Source: Caecitellus pseudoparvulus
Taxonomy: Eukaryota; Bigyra: Bicosoecida
Assembly: GCA_965644315.1 (NCBI GenBank)
Contig: CBFFRQ010000061.1
Coordinates: forward strand, 79,114 to 143,113
Reading direction: 5' to 3'
Length of the DNA stretch: 64,000 nt
Shown: one piece after another, positions 41,267 through 50,816 of the stretch
Layout: each line of letters opens with the position of its first letter
Position numbering within the stretch: the stretch's first letter is position 1
Made by a program: the position numbers and the translations under genes
Notes under the pieces: model-generated
Told to the model about the DNA's origin: nothing
Seen by the model: only the letters and a program-made list of their open reading frames with translations
Database searches by the model: none

Positions 41267-44200
41267 CTACTCAACAGGCCTGTCGCCCGGCCTGGGCGAC
41301 GCAGCGAGTGCTGCTGTGGGGCTGAACGATGCCCTGGCCCGGGCTCCTTCCGCCTGCCGCTTGTAGTGTGCCTTCCTTGCCCGCCGCCCACTGCTCGCGG
41401 GCCGCGCACTGGCAGTGGGTGAAGTCGCATACTGTGCGATCTGGGCCCGCAGCAAGGTACGTCTGGACACGATGCCTTGGCTGGAGCGGCCAGTCCCGCT
41501 GAGTGGCGTGTGGTGGCGCCTGGGCGATGTGCCGGAGTACGTGACACGGCCATCGCCCGCGTGGAGTGACGACAGGCGCCGTGACATGACAGGTGCAGCC
41601 TTCTTCGGGCCGGCCTCGGCTGGTGAAGCTGACTTGGAGCTGCCGATGAGGGGGTTGGTGTGAGGTGTGCCGCTTGCAGCTGCATGTGCGGCGACGGCAG
41701 CAGGAGAGCCGTCTGCGTGGAAGAGGGCACCGTGTGCACGAAGGGCTCGGTTTCCTCTGATCGGTTTGGAGCAGGAGCAGGTGCAGGCTTGGAGCAGCGA
41801 CGGAGCGGGCCGGGCTGCAACAAGGCCGGCTGCTGAGGAGGACAGGGCGTGCAGTGCTGCTGCAGGCGTTGTGGCGTGCGGCATGTGCTGGAGTGCCGAG
41901 AGGAGGTCCGTTGCGGGGGCAGCTGGGCGGGAAGCAGGCGGGGGGCCAGGCAGCATGTGGCGGAGGAGGGCGGTCACGATGTGGAGCAAGCTCGGCATGG
42001 CCGAGTGAGCGATGTCCGCAATGCCGTCGTCCTCCTCTGAGCCTGCAGCTGGACTGGTTTGTGGTGGCATGTGGAGATGCGGGAGGGCATGGGCGAGGGT
42101 GGTGCGTACCCTGACGAGGCCACGGCGCATGGCGGGGCTGTATCCCCTGCACAGCACCAGCAGCATGCTCAGCACCATGGCAGCGTGCAGGACGAGCACG
42201 GCAAGGAGGACAACCGCACGCATGGACGGCAGAGCTGTGACGAGTGCGACGGCCACGCCCTGTGCCAGGACCCCCAAGTGTGCGGTGGTGTCCAGGTCGT
42301 TCAGTTCGCTGAGCGCCCAGGGGCGGCGCAGGGCAAGGGCTGTCGCACCGGCGAGGACCACGGCCATGCCGCAGCTCAGGCGGATCCAGATGTCTGTGGA
42401 CAGCCACACACATGCCAGCATGGCGATGAGCTCGGCAGTGTGCACTGTGGCGAAGGCGTGGGTAGGCAGTACGGAGCCGCAGGAGGCGCACGCAGCCCGG
42501 TCTTGGGCGGCAGCATCTGCAGCCATGTCTGCCAGCGTGGCCACTGTCGGGTGGATGGGCTTCGCAGAGGAGGGAGTGGACAGTCGTGCCAGCACTACAG
42601 CTCGAGCGTGGGCGGGGGACAGCTGGCGGCGGTAGCCCTTGCTGCAGAAGGCAGCAGGGGAGGGTGCGCTGCGCTTGGCCCCTGGGCTGGCCAGCGTGCG
42701 TGCGAGGGCGGCGACGCCCAGGGTTCCTGCAAGGGCATGGACCAGTCCAGGTGTCCACACGATGGCAACCGGTCCCAGGGGATCCCAGGCCCCGAAAGGT
42801 GGCGGGCTGCTCACACGTGCAGCCGTGACCAGTGCCGGGTGCAGGAGCTGCATGTACACCGCGACAGGCAGGACGGTGAAAGCAGGGTGCAGCCGCCCGG
42901 CAAAGGTCTTGTGGGCCGCGAGTGCAGCCATGGCGAGGGCAAGGGCAGCGCCAGCAATGGCCACCCGGAGGATGGTGCTGGGGCCAATTTGACCTGGGCT
43001 GACTGAGCCAGTCCAGCACTGCAGCGCAGGCACGACGTCTGGACTGCCAGCCATGGTTTGCATGGCTGAGCTCGTGTGGGACGACTCTGTGGCTGCAGGA
43101 GCGTCATTTGTGTCTTCGGCGGGATCACAGGCAGCCGTCCACTGCTGCAGCGTGTGAGCAGCCTGCTCAAGCGTGTCGCGCCGCCCTGGACCCAGTGCAG
43201 CCATCTGGCCAGCCATGCCAGCGTACCAGAGCAAGATGCGCACGGCCCCTGAGAACAGGCTCGTGGTCAGGCGGTCAGGCTGCGCCAGGTAGCGGGCGCC
43301 AGTCACGACTCCCAGCCCAATGGCAACGCCAGCTTGGACGCCGACCACCACCGTGGCTGACATGGCGGGAGACAGGCCAGTGTCCGGGCACCGACTGCAG
43401 GCAGCACATGCATCAGGTGGAGCGTACCCCGGCTTGCAGACGTGGCACAGCTTGCCGGTGTGTCCTGGCTGGCACGAGGTGAGGCGCTGTGGCGTTTGAG
43501 ACTGCTGGCAGGACTGGTCTCTGGGGCACAGGTGCATGTTCGGTTCCTCTGAGTCGCAGTTGTCAGCGCAGAACAGTCGCCCGGGGAAGGCGGATGCTAG
43601 CGTCCCGTTGGCATGGCAGATGGCCCACCAGGGGCAGTGGTCGCGTGGTGGAGTGAAGGTAGGACTGGGGCTGGTGGAAGGTGTCGATGATTGCGTGGAG
43701 GAAGGTGAGGGTGAGGGCGTGGCTGTCGCTGTCGCTGTTGATGTGCCAGTGGGGGTGGCCGATGCAGTGGGCGTGGCCGTTGATGTCGCCGTGGGGGTGG
43801 CGGTGCTGGTGGTGGATGCAGTGGGTGTTGCTGTCGATGCTGGTGTGAAGCTGCTTGTGCTGCTTGCTGAGGCAGTGAGCGTGGCACTTTGCGAATACGT
43901 GGGCGAGGGGGTCGTTGGTGGTGTGGCAGTCGCTGATGAAGTTGGGGTGGGAAGCGGCGGTGGGTCTGCTTCACAGGCGAAAACGTTGTGTGTTGTGCAG
44001 CGTTCGTCATTGTAGAAGAAGTCAAATTCTTGGCGCATTTCTATGCATCGCTCACTGTTGCTGTTTGGTTCACTATTGGCAGTGTACCACTTGTTAAAAG
44101 TTATTGGCGTGCTATCCCGCCACCGATAGATCTGGTTGTCTCCGACCATGTCAAATCCATCAATCCACAGTCCAGCAGCAAGTGTGCTTCCTGAGAAGCA

Positions 44201-44500
44201 TTGACTCTCAGCCTCCGCCTTCAGACTGCTCCACATTGGATTGTTCATTACTCGAAGTAGCCCAACCCCTCCGTTGTTCACACATTCAGCTTCAGCGTTT
44301 TCGTGTTGCAGTGGAGTGCAGATCACTTGCACGCACGCTCCTCGAAGGCAATTGTACGACCCCGGACAATCAAACGGGCAAGTGCCGCTGCCCGCAACAT
44401 GTACTGCACAGACTGTCATCAGCGCAAAGGCGAGGCCAGCTCGCTGCAGGGAACGCCAGCCTGGAGCATACTGGCGTTCCCTCGTGTCGATGCGAGGCAT
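41267..44500 (-). CDS. C-type lectin / mucin stalk / Cys-rich / polytopic membrane protein
   Basis: A single exon of 1077 residues; ATG 44500 is chosen because the longer frame begins at a TTG. A signal anchor lies at ~17-38 (AGLAFALMTVCAVHVAG). A C-type lectin domain lies at ~57-176 with LWIDGFD, YRWRDSTPITFNKW, EPN, NDERC and a final CE; the usual WND appears as YND, and EPN suggests mannose-type Ca2+ ligands. A Ser/Thr/Pro stalk (~177-285) made of short TATPT-like units is predicted to be O-glycosylated. A Cys-rich module lies at ~289-372 (SCQPGHTGKLCHVCKPGY), resembling the GCC2/ephrin-receptor-like repeats of protist surface proteins. Eight or nine hydrophobic helices follow from ~378 to ~800. 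The cytosolic tail is Ala/Ser/Arg-rich. It is likely a surface glycan-binding receptor. Confidence 0.75.
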   Translation of the reverse strand: MPRIDTRERQYAPGWRSLQRAGLAFALMTVCAVHVAGSGTCPFDCPGSYNCLRGACVQVICTPLQHENAEAECVNNGGVGLLRVMNNPMWSSLKAEAESQCFSGSTLAAGLWIDGFDMVGDNQIYRWRDSTPITFNKWYTANSEPNSNSERCIEMRQEFDFFYNDERCTTHNVFACEADPPPLPTPTSSATATPPTTPSPTYSQSATLTASASSTSSFTPASTATPTASTTSTATPTATSTATPTASATPTGTSTATATATPSPSPSSTQSSTPSTSPSPTFTPPRDHCPWWAICHANGTLASAFPGRLFCADNCDSEEPNMHLCPRDQSCQQSQTPQRLTSCQPGHTGKLCHVCKPGYAPPDACAACSRCPDTGLSPAMSATVVVGVQAGVAIGLGVVTGARYLAQPDRLTTSLFSGAVRILLWYAGMAGQMAALGPGRRDTLEQAAHTLQQWTAACDPAEDTNDAPAATESSHTSSAMQTMAGSPDVVPALQCWTGSVSPGQIGPSTILRVAIAGAALALAMAALAAHKTFAGRLHPAFTVLPVAVYMQLLHPALVTAARVSSPPPFGAWDPLGPVAIVWTPGLVHALAGTLGVAALARTLASPGAKRSAPSPAAFCSKGYRRQLSPAHARAVVLARLSTPSSAKPIHPTVATLADMAADAAAQDRAACASCGSVLPTHAFATVHTAELIAMLACVWLSTDIWIRLSCGMAVVLAGATALALRRPWALSELNDLDTTAHLGVLAQGVAVALVTALPSMRAVVLLAVLVLHAAMVLSMLLVLCRGYSPAMRRGLVRVRTTLAHALPHLHMPPQTSPAAGSEEDDGIADIAHSAMPSLLHIVTALLRHMLPGPPPASRPAAPATDLLSALQHMPHATTPAAALHALSSSAAGLVAARPAPSLLQACTCSCSKPIRGNRALRAHGALFHADGSPAAVAAHAAASGTPHTNPLIGSSKSASPAEAGPKKAAPVMSRRLSSLHAGDGRVTYSGTSPRRHHTPLSGTGRSSQGIVSRRTLLRAQIAQYATSPTASARPASSGRRARKAHYKRQAEGARARASFSPTAALAASPRPGDRPVE
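43640..43960 (-). repeat. Tandem Thr/Ser/Pro codon repeats encoding a mucin-like stalk
   Basis: About 105 codons of degenerate short repeats (Thr-Ala-Thr-Pro, Ser-Thr-Ala-Thr) separate the lectin domain from the Cys-rich module. Copy number is likely to vary between strains. Confidence 0.75.
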
Positions 44501-44969
44501 GCCACGCCAATACAAGGGGGTGCTTGAACGTCCCAAGATAACTACTTAAGAAAGAAGCCAAGGGGGCTCAGACACCACGTGACCGGCTCGCTGCGCGTTT
44601 TTGCAGCGGCCTGGCGTTGGTGCAGTGCACCGAGTCACAACGTTGGCAGCTGCAAAGTGCCAGGCAAGCTGGGTATGACGCACTGCATCCTATTGTATGA
44701 TTCCACTTAGCACTGTTTGTTGTCTGAGAGTTTATTTTGCGCGAGTGCGTCGTCTGCCAGAATCTGCGCGGCCTTGGGCTTGCAGCCTGGTGCAGTGCAC
44801 CACCACGCTTTTTTCTCCCGCTTTAGCGCAGAGTATTCACAGCGATCCTCAACCCATGCCTGGCTCTCATCGCACAAAACCGACTAGACATGGTACGTTT
44901 TTCACGTGCGAAAGATGCATTGAGAGGCGTGTGTGGCGTTGGAGTTCAACGCCGCACACAACCAGACAC
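44501..44969 (-). other. Intergenic region, nothing recognised
   Basis: A 469-bp gap between the lectin gene start and the helicase stop. Around 44690-44840 it is AT-richer than its surroundings and probably holds the lectin promoter. No coding frame was supported. Confidence 0.4.
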
Positions 44970-47150
44970 TCACCACCTGGATCGGCCACGAGAGCTGGAT
45001 CGGCCTCCGTAGCCGCCGCCACGGCCTCGGCCACCTCGGCCACCACCACGTCCACGTCCTCCACGGCCGCCACCCCGGCCTCCACCGCGCGCACCCTGGA
45101 AGGAGGGCTTGGCCTTGAGCTCCGGCAGCGTCTCGCACTTGGTGATGCCGGAGGTGGGCTCCTCCAGCGCATGCTCGATTTGGGGCATGACCTTGGAGGG
45201 CAGGTCAAAGACTGCTGCCGTTCCATCGGCGGCCAGGCGCATGCCCTTGATGCTCTCCACAATCTGTTCGGGCAGGTGGCGGCGCAGGGCGTTCCAGACG
45301 TAGCTGGCTGAGCGCATGCCCCCCTCCGCCTTCATGTGCGGGGCGGCTGTGTACTGCAGGGTCACCATGCCGTCTGCGGCGCTGAGCAGGGACCGGACGG
45401 GGAGGGAGTCTGTGTACCCGCTGGCGGCAGCCAGGGCGCGGGCGATGGTGTCCAGGGCATTGCCGTCGCACGCCTCCAGGGCTTCCTGTGCGGCGTCAGC
45501 GAATGCAGAGGCGACCTTGGCGTCCACGCCCACGACGCTGGCGACGGTCTCCTTGGCTGCGACGCCGACGAGGTCCGACACCTGGGGTGCGCCGATGCGC
45601 ACGAAAGTGTTCTTGGTGGCGCGCTCGATCTCGCGCAGGACGTGTTCGTCCCTGTGCGTGTACAGCGTGATGCAGGTACCCTTGGCCCCTGCTCGCCCAG
45701 TGCGGCCACTGCGGTGGACGTACGTGTCCACGTCCGCCTTGCCACTGAAGTTGCGCTGGGGGGGCTGTAGCTGCACGACCAGGTCCACGCCCTTGATGTC
45801 CAGGCCACGCGCGGCGACGTCTGTGGCGACGAGGCACCGGACACGCCCCTCCCGGAAGGCGGTGAGGGTGGTCTCGCGCTGGGACTGGCTGATGTCGCCG
45901 TGCAGGACGCCGCAGTCCACGGTGACGGCGGGGTCCACGCTCAGCTCGTTGGCGTCCTTCTTGGTGTCGCAGAAGATGATGGTGCGCCCCTTCACACCCG
46001 AGTACATGCGGATGAGGTCGTTGGTGGTGCTGGCGCGCACTTGCCAGGGCGCCTGGAGCACCAGGTGCTGCACGTCCTTGCTGGCTGCGCCAGACCCCTC
46101 CACGACGAGGTTGATGACCTTGGGGTCGGTCATGTACTTGCGCGAGACGTCCTTGCACCAGGAGGGCAGGGTAGCTGAGAACAGCACCACCTGGGGCTTG
46201 GAGCCCGACATGCCCGCGAGGGCCTCTGCGCCGCCCTTCACACCGGACGCAGCGGCCGCCTTGGCGTTGAGGTAGGGGTTGAAGTCCAGGATCTCGCGCA
46301 TGTCGTCTGCGAAACCCATGTCCAGCATCTGGTCGGCTTCGTCCAGCACGACATGGGTGAGGTTTTCCAAGTTCAACGTGCCGTTCTGGGCGTGGTCCTT
46401 GATGCGCCCGGGCGTGCCCACGACGATCTCAATGCCGCTGCGCATGGCCCGGCGCTGGGGTTCGTACCCCGTCCCGCCGTACACCACCAGCGTGCGCAGG
46501 GTGGGGGCGGTCAGCTCGAAGTCAGACGCGACCTGCTTGGCCAGCTCACGGGTGGGTGCCATGACGAGGATGGCGGGGCCTGCGCCCCCTGCGCGGCGCA
46601 CGGGGCCGCCTGGCGCCTGCAGCAGCTGTTCAATGGTGGGCAGCACGAAGGCCAGCGTCTTGCCCATGCCTGTGCGCGCACGGCCGATGAGGTCTGACCC
46701 GCCGAACAGAGGTGCGAAGGTGCTTGCTTGAATGGGGAAGAGGCTCTTGATGCCGCGAGCGTGCAGCGCTTTGACCGTCACGTCTGACAGCGGGAAGCGG
46801 GACAGCGGGGAGGTCTTGCCACCGATTTCCGCAGCTTTGGAGTCGTCTTCCGAGCCAGAGCCGTCACCGGCAGCGGCAGCAGCGGCCTTGCTGCCCAGCA
46901 TGCTGGACACAGCCGGGTCGTCATCCACGCTGCCCATCGAGCGTGTGCGGGGGCGCTTGCGTGCTGCAGGAACAGCGTCAGGGGAGGCGGCAGGGGTTGT
47001 CGCCGCGGCAGCCTCAGCTGCATCTCCGGAGACCACTTCCACCTCGCGGGAGCGCTTGGAGCCGCGCTCCTTCTTGGCCTTTTTGTCCTTCTTCTCCTTC
47101 TTTTCCTTCTTCTCCTTTTTCACCTTCTTGGCGCTGGCGTCGGACGGCAT
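44970..47150 (-). CDS. DEAD-box RNA helicase, DDX21/DDX50-like (GUCT domain)
   Basis: A single exon of 726 residues; ATG 47150 is chosen because upstream in-frame codons look non-coding. The N-terminus is lysine/acid low-complexity sequence (~8-35). Helicase motifs are intact and in order: LFPIQ (Q motif), ARTGMGKT (Walker A), APTRELA, TPGR, DEAD (in VLDEADQMLDMGF), SAT, VLHGDISQ, VATDVAARGLDI, HRSGRTGRAG. After the helicase core (~135-500) comes a GUCT-like domain (~560-655, SYVWNALRRHLPE), which is specific to the DDX21/DDX50/plant RH7 group. The C-terminus is an RGG box (~690-724). These enzymes act in the nucleolus in rRNA processing and snoRNA release, which fits the nearby Cbf5 only as shared pathway. 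Confidence 0.93.
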   Translation of the reverse strand: MPSDASAKKVKKEKKEKKEKKDKKAKKERGSKRSREVEVVSGDAAEAAAATTPAASPDAVPAARKRPRTRSMGSVDDDPAVSSMLGSKAAAAAAGDGSGSEDDSKAAEIGGKTSPLSRFPLSDVTVKALHARGIKSLFPIQASTFAPLFGGSDLIGRARTGMGKTLAFVLPTIEQLLQAPGGPVRRAGGAGPAILVMAPTRELAKQVASDFELTAPTLRTLVVYGGTGYEPQRRAMRSGIEIVVGTPGRIKDHAQNGTLNLENLTHVVLDEADQMLDMGFADDMREILDFNPYLNAKAAAASGVKGGAEALAGMSGSKPQVVLFSATLPSWCKDVSRKYMTDPKVINLVVEGSGAASKDVQHLVLQAPWQVRASTTNDLIRMYSGVKGRTIIFCDTKKDANELSVDPAVTVDCGVLHGDISQSQRETTLTAFREGRVRCLVATDVAARGLDIKGVDLVVQLQPPQRNFSGKADVDTYVHRSGRTGRAGAKGTCITLYTHRDEHVLREIERATKNTFVRIGAPQVSDLVGVAAKETVASVVGVDAKVASAFADAAQEALEACDGNALDTIARALAAASGYTDSLPVRSLLSAADGMVTLQYTAAPHMKAEGGMRSASYVWNALRRHLPEQIVESIKGMRLAADGTAAVFDLPSKVMPQIEHALEEPTSGITKCETLPELKAKPSFQGARGGGRGGGRGGRGRGGGRGGRGRGGGYGGRSSSRGRSRW

Positions 47151-47452
47151 GGCTGTCGTGTTTGGATCGGCGTCTTGTTCTCGGCTGCGGGAGCAGGCAA
47201 ACAAAGCTGAGCTGTGTTCTCGGCTGAAATGCGGCTGCAGCGGGAAGTGACGGAAGAACTGCACAAGGACACAGTCAAAATCAGTCTGCACGCAGTTTGG
47301 CGTGCTTTGGTTTGCACGGGCATTTGAAAAGTAGCAGCTTGAGGCGAATCGCCAGTCTGCTCATTTTCCGCAACTTCACCACGCCGAGGCGCCACTTCCC
47401 TTCCACGCTTGCAAGCGCCCAAGGCCACCGCGAACACACAGGTGCATTGTCC
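47151..47452 (-). other. Intergenic region between EH-protein stop and helicase start
   Basis: 302 bp, modestly AT-rich, with no supported coding frame; it probably contains the helicase promoter and the EH gene's 3' UTR. Confidence 0.4.
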
Positions 47453-50400
47453 TCATGCAAATGGATCATCCTCAAAGGTGTCTGGTGCGGGTGCTGCCGC
47501 TGTGGTGGCCACGGGGGCTGGAGCCGGCGCGTCGCCAAAGGCATCATCTCCAAACGCATCGTCCCCGAAGGCATCATCAGCAGGCGCTGCAGAGGGGGCT
47601 GCCTCCCCATCCCCAAAGGCGTCATCACCAAAGGCCGCATCGCCGAACTCGTCATCGCCGAAAGCTGCCTCTTCTCCCGTGCTCCCCTCTGGCTTGGAGG
47701 TGGCCTTGTCAGCCTGACCTTGGGATGAGGCATCAGCAGCCCCAGCGTCCCCAAACGCATCATCCCCGAAAGCATCATCACCAAACGCATCATCACCAAA
47801 CGCATCGTCTCCGAAGGCATCGTCGGAGGATGCCGCTGGCGCTGGAGCAATTGTTGCCCCTTCTTCAGCTTCCGGCTGCCCATCCTGTACCGGGGATGAA
47901 CCGGTGGCGGCCGGAGAGGCAGACTCTTCTGCCGCGGGGGCTTCAGCAGGGGTGCCGGGGGCCACGTGCGCTGCAGCGGGGGCCGGTGCAGACGTATCAA
48001 AGTCCCCGAAGCCCTCGTCGTCAAAGCCGTCCGCATCGTCAAAGTCAAAGTCTGCGTCGGTGACTGCCACGTTCACACCAGCAGCAGGTGCAGGTGCAGG
48101 TACAGGTGCAGGTGCTGGCTCGGCGGCAGGTTTGGTGGTTTCGGGTGATGGGGAGGCCGGCGTGGCTGAGCCAGCCAGTGTGGCTGGCGTGGTCTCCGGC
48201 GCCACGTCAGGGCTGCCGCCGAGGGGGGGCAGCGGGGACGCCTCGGGCAGGCCCATGGACCCAAAGGCCTCGTCCAGGGACATGGTGCCTGATCGGGAGG
48301 AGGCAGCCTGGCTGCCACCGCCCATGCTGCTGGCTGCGGGCTTGTTGGGAGCTGGTGCTGGGGCAGGCGCTGGGGCTGGTGAGGGAGTGACGGAGAAGGG
48401 GGCTTCAGGAGCAGGGGAGGGGGCCTGGCGTGGTGCAGGCAGCACTGCCTCCGACCCTGGTGACGCTGAGCGCAGGGAGCCCAGTCCAGTCAAGGGGGGG
48501 ACCGCTGGCGCTGGTGCTGGTGCTGGTGCTGGTGCTGGTGCAGCCTGGGGCAGGGCGGGCGTCTGTGATGCGGCGGTGATTGCCTGCAGACTAGCCACCA
48601 CTGCGCTGAGGGCGGCCTCCTCGCCCCGGGTCGCGGACAGGTCTGCCGCCAGGGCTACCTTTTGCTGCAGGCTGCTCTCGTGCTCCCGGCGGGCAGCCGC
48701 GACCTTGGATCGCATCTCGGCCAACACCTGCTCGGCGGCAGCTGCCTGGCTGCGGCTGGCCGCTGCGTCTGCCGTTGCATCCGCCTTGGCCTTCTCCAGG
48801 GTGGCGATGGCTGCCTGGGAGGCTTGCAGTGCAGCCTGCAGCGCCTGCACCTCCTGCTGGTTCAGCGCCGCGGCGTGGGAGTGCTGCATGGCCACGCCCT
48901 GCAGTCGGGCAGCGGCGCCCTGTGCCGCGGCCGTGCTCGCAGAGCTAGCGCGAGCGGCAGCCACCAACTGGGCCAGCTCGGCAGACAGCTGCTGCGTCTG
49001 CCCCCCTGCGTCCGCCACTTGCTGCACCAGGCTGGCCAGGCGCGCCTTGGCCTGGTGTGTGGCGTCACTCCCCTGCTGCGTCTCTTCCCGCTGCGCAGCG
49101 GCTTGGCTTCGCAAGGAGGCCAGCGCGCCCTGCAGCTCCTGCACCTGGGACAGAACAGTGGACAGCTCGGCGGCATCCTTCTCAGCGCGGGTTTTGAGCG
49201 CTGCGATGCTGGCATTCAGCTGGTCCCGCTCTGTGGACAGCGCCTGCAGGGTGCTCAGGGCTGCGTCGAGGGCTTCGCCGGTGGCAGCCGTCATGCTGCG
49301 TTGGCTGGCCAGGTGACTCTGCAGCCCGCTGTTGACTTCTTTGGCAGCGCTCACCACGCCTGTGGCACCGGCCGCGAGAGCGCCCTCGGACACCCCTGCA
49401 CTGGCCGTTGCATGGTGCCGTTGGCTGCCTGGGCTGGGGGATTGCCTTGGCAGCGAGGCGTGGCTGTGGTGCATGCCACCGCTGCCGTGAGTGTTCGTGC
49501 TGCCTGCTCGAGGGGGAGCTGTGTGGCCAGGGGATGGCGCTTGCACTGGTGCTGGCTGGGGTGCTGGCTGGGGTGCAGGTGCAGGCGCAGGGCTTGGTGC
49601 TGGGTCAGCGGCGGGGGGGGGTGTCGGTGCGGGCTTTGGCTTGGACTTGGGCTTGAGGTCCAGGTCGAGGGCAGCAAATGCGCCAGAGAGGCGGCTAGCC
49701 GAGGTGGAGGAGCCCATGACGGGCTTGGGAGCTGGTGGCGCAGCACCCGTGATGAAGGCACGCAGCTCGGGCGGCAGGGTGTCGGGCATGGTGCGGCCGC
49801 GCTTGGCGACGCCCAGCACCAGCTGCATGGCCACCGTGAACTCCTTCTCGTCCAGGGCATTGTCGCCGCCGACGTCTGCGAGGCGGAAGGCTGTGCGCAG
49901 CTGATCGGGTTCCAGGCCTGACCGGCGCAGCACGCCGGCAGCCACCTGCGCTGAGAGCAGGCCGCCTGCGTCTGGCTTCTGCGCCGCGAAGACTGTCTTG
50001 AGCTTCGCAGCGTCTTCGGCAGAGACGGCCCAAGAGGCCGCCGCGCCAGTCGTGGAGGCAGATGCAGCAGAGGCCACAGAGGAGGCTTTGGGGGCAGGCG
50101 CAGGTGGCGTAAAGCCCTCAAACTTCGGCATGGCGGGGTGGTCACAGTGTGTGTTGACTGCGCCGGCGCTGGGCTGGGCCACACCTGCCTGCGCCAGTGC
50201 CACGAGGCGGCAAGCTACGCGGAAGGCACCCTTGGTCAGGGTCGTCTTCCCATCACTAGCGACGTTCCATACCTGCACTCAAGCGTTGGGGGCGTAAGGG
50301 GCTCGTGATAGCGGTGTCCGTGGCAGGCGCTGCAACTTCCGCACGCCTCACCTGCCGCAGAGTGTCCACGGGGAGGCCAGACGTCTTCAGGAATGCAACG

Positions 50401-50574
50401 GTATCCTTGCCACTCAGCGAGCTGCCTCCTTCTTTGTTCGCTTGGTCAAAGTACCACTCGAACGTCGCGACTTGCTGGGGCGACGGCACCCACACTGCGC
50501 AGGCGTGGCAGCTTCGTGAGCAGTGGCAGCAGCACACAGCGTGGCACAGCGTCCATACCATGGGCTCCTGGCAT
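47453..50574 (-). CDS. Eps15-like endocytic adaptor (two EH domains, coiled coil, acidic-Phe tail)
   Basis: Exons 50574-50559, 50470-50352 and 50272-47453 (introns 88 and 79 nt) give 984 residues. Joining the first three restores EH domain 1 (~4-80): MPGAHVATFEWYFDQ, FLKTSGLPVDTLRQVWNVAS, RVACRLVALAQAG. EH domain 2 (~115-205) has RRSGLEPDQLRTAFRLAD, then GGDNALDEKEFTVAMQLV, an intact EF-hand-like loop. A Pro/Ala linker and a long coiled coil (~330-620) follow, then Ala/Pro low-complexity sequence. The C-terminal 230 residues carry clusters of DDAFGD units and end in EDDPFA. Domain order is that of Eps15/Pan1-type adaptors, which bind NPF motifs through EH domains and AP-2 through DPF-like motifs at clathrin pits. 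The 16-nt first coding exon is inferred from phase and needs cDNA. Confidence 0.82.
47456..47832 (-). repeat. Tandem Asp-Asp-Ala-Phe-Gly repeats in coding sequence
   Basis: The C-terminus holds three arrays of a five-residue unit (DDAFG): five copies near 47745-47830, then imperfect copies, then three copies close to the stop. The units resemble AP-2-binding acidic Phe motifs. A 15-bp DNA repeat underlies them. Confidence 0.85.
48504..48540 (-). repeat. (CTGGTG)n microsatellite encoding Ala-Pro
   Basis: About six perfect hexamer copies within the EH-protein coding region encode alternating Ala and Pro on the minus strand. A related degenerate run is at ~48081-48118. Confidence 0.8.
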
Positions 50575-50816
50575 GGAGGCGAACCTGGAAGCTGACGAGC
50601 TGCCAGCTGGCACTCCTGACATGGACGCGTGGGCCATGGGTGACGCAGCAGCACACACGCTGGTGCGGCAGGCTCGGAGCAGGTGGTCTGGTCTTTCAAG
50701 CAGCGTGACGCCTGCACGGCCCGTGGCAGGTGGGGTGGCAGGCTTTCCCTGGATGCAAGTTGAATTTGTGGCCGGGCGCCTTGTGCGCTCCCTCTGCCCT
50801 CTCTGTGCGCGGCCCA

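Noticed and set aside
47904-49316. 470-codon plus-strand ORF opposite the EH adaptor gene
   Set aside because: It is the complement of the Ala/Gln-rich coiled-coil region; the minus strand carries the EH domains and coiled coil.
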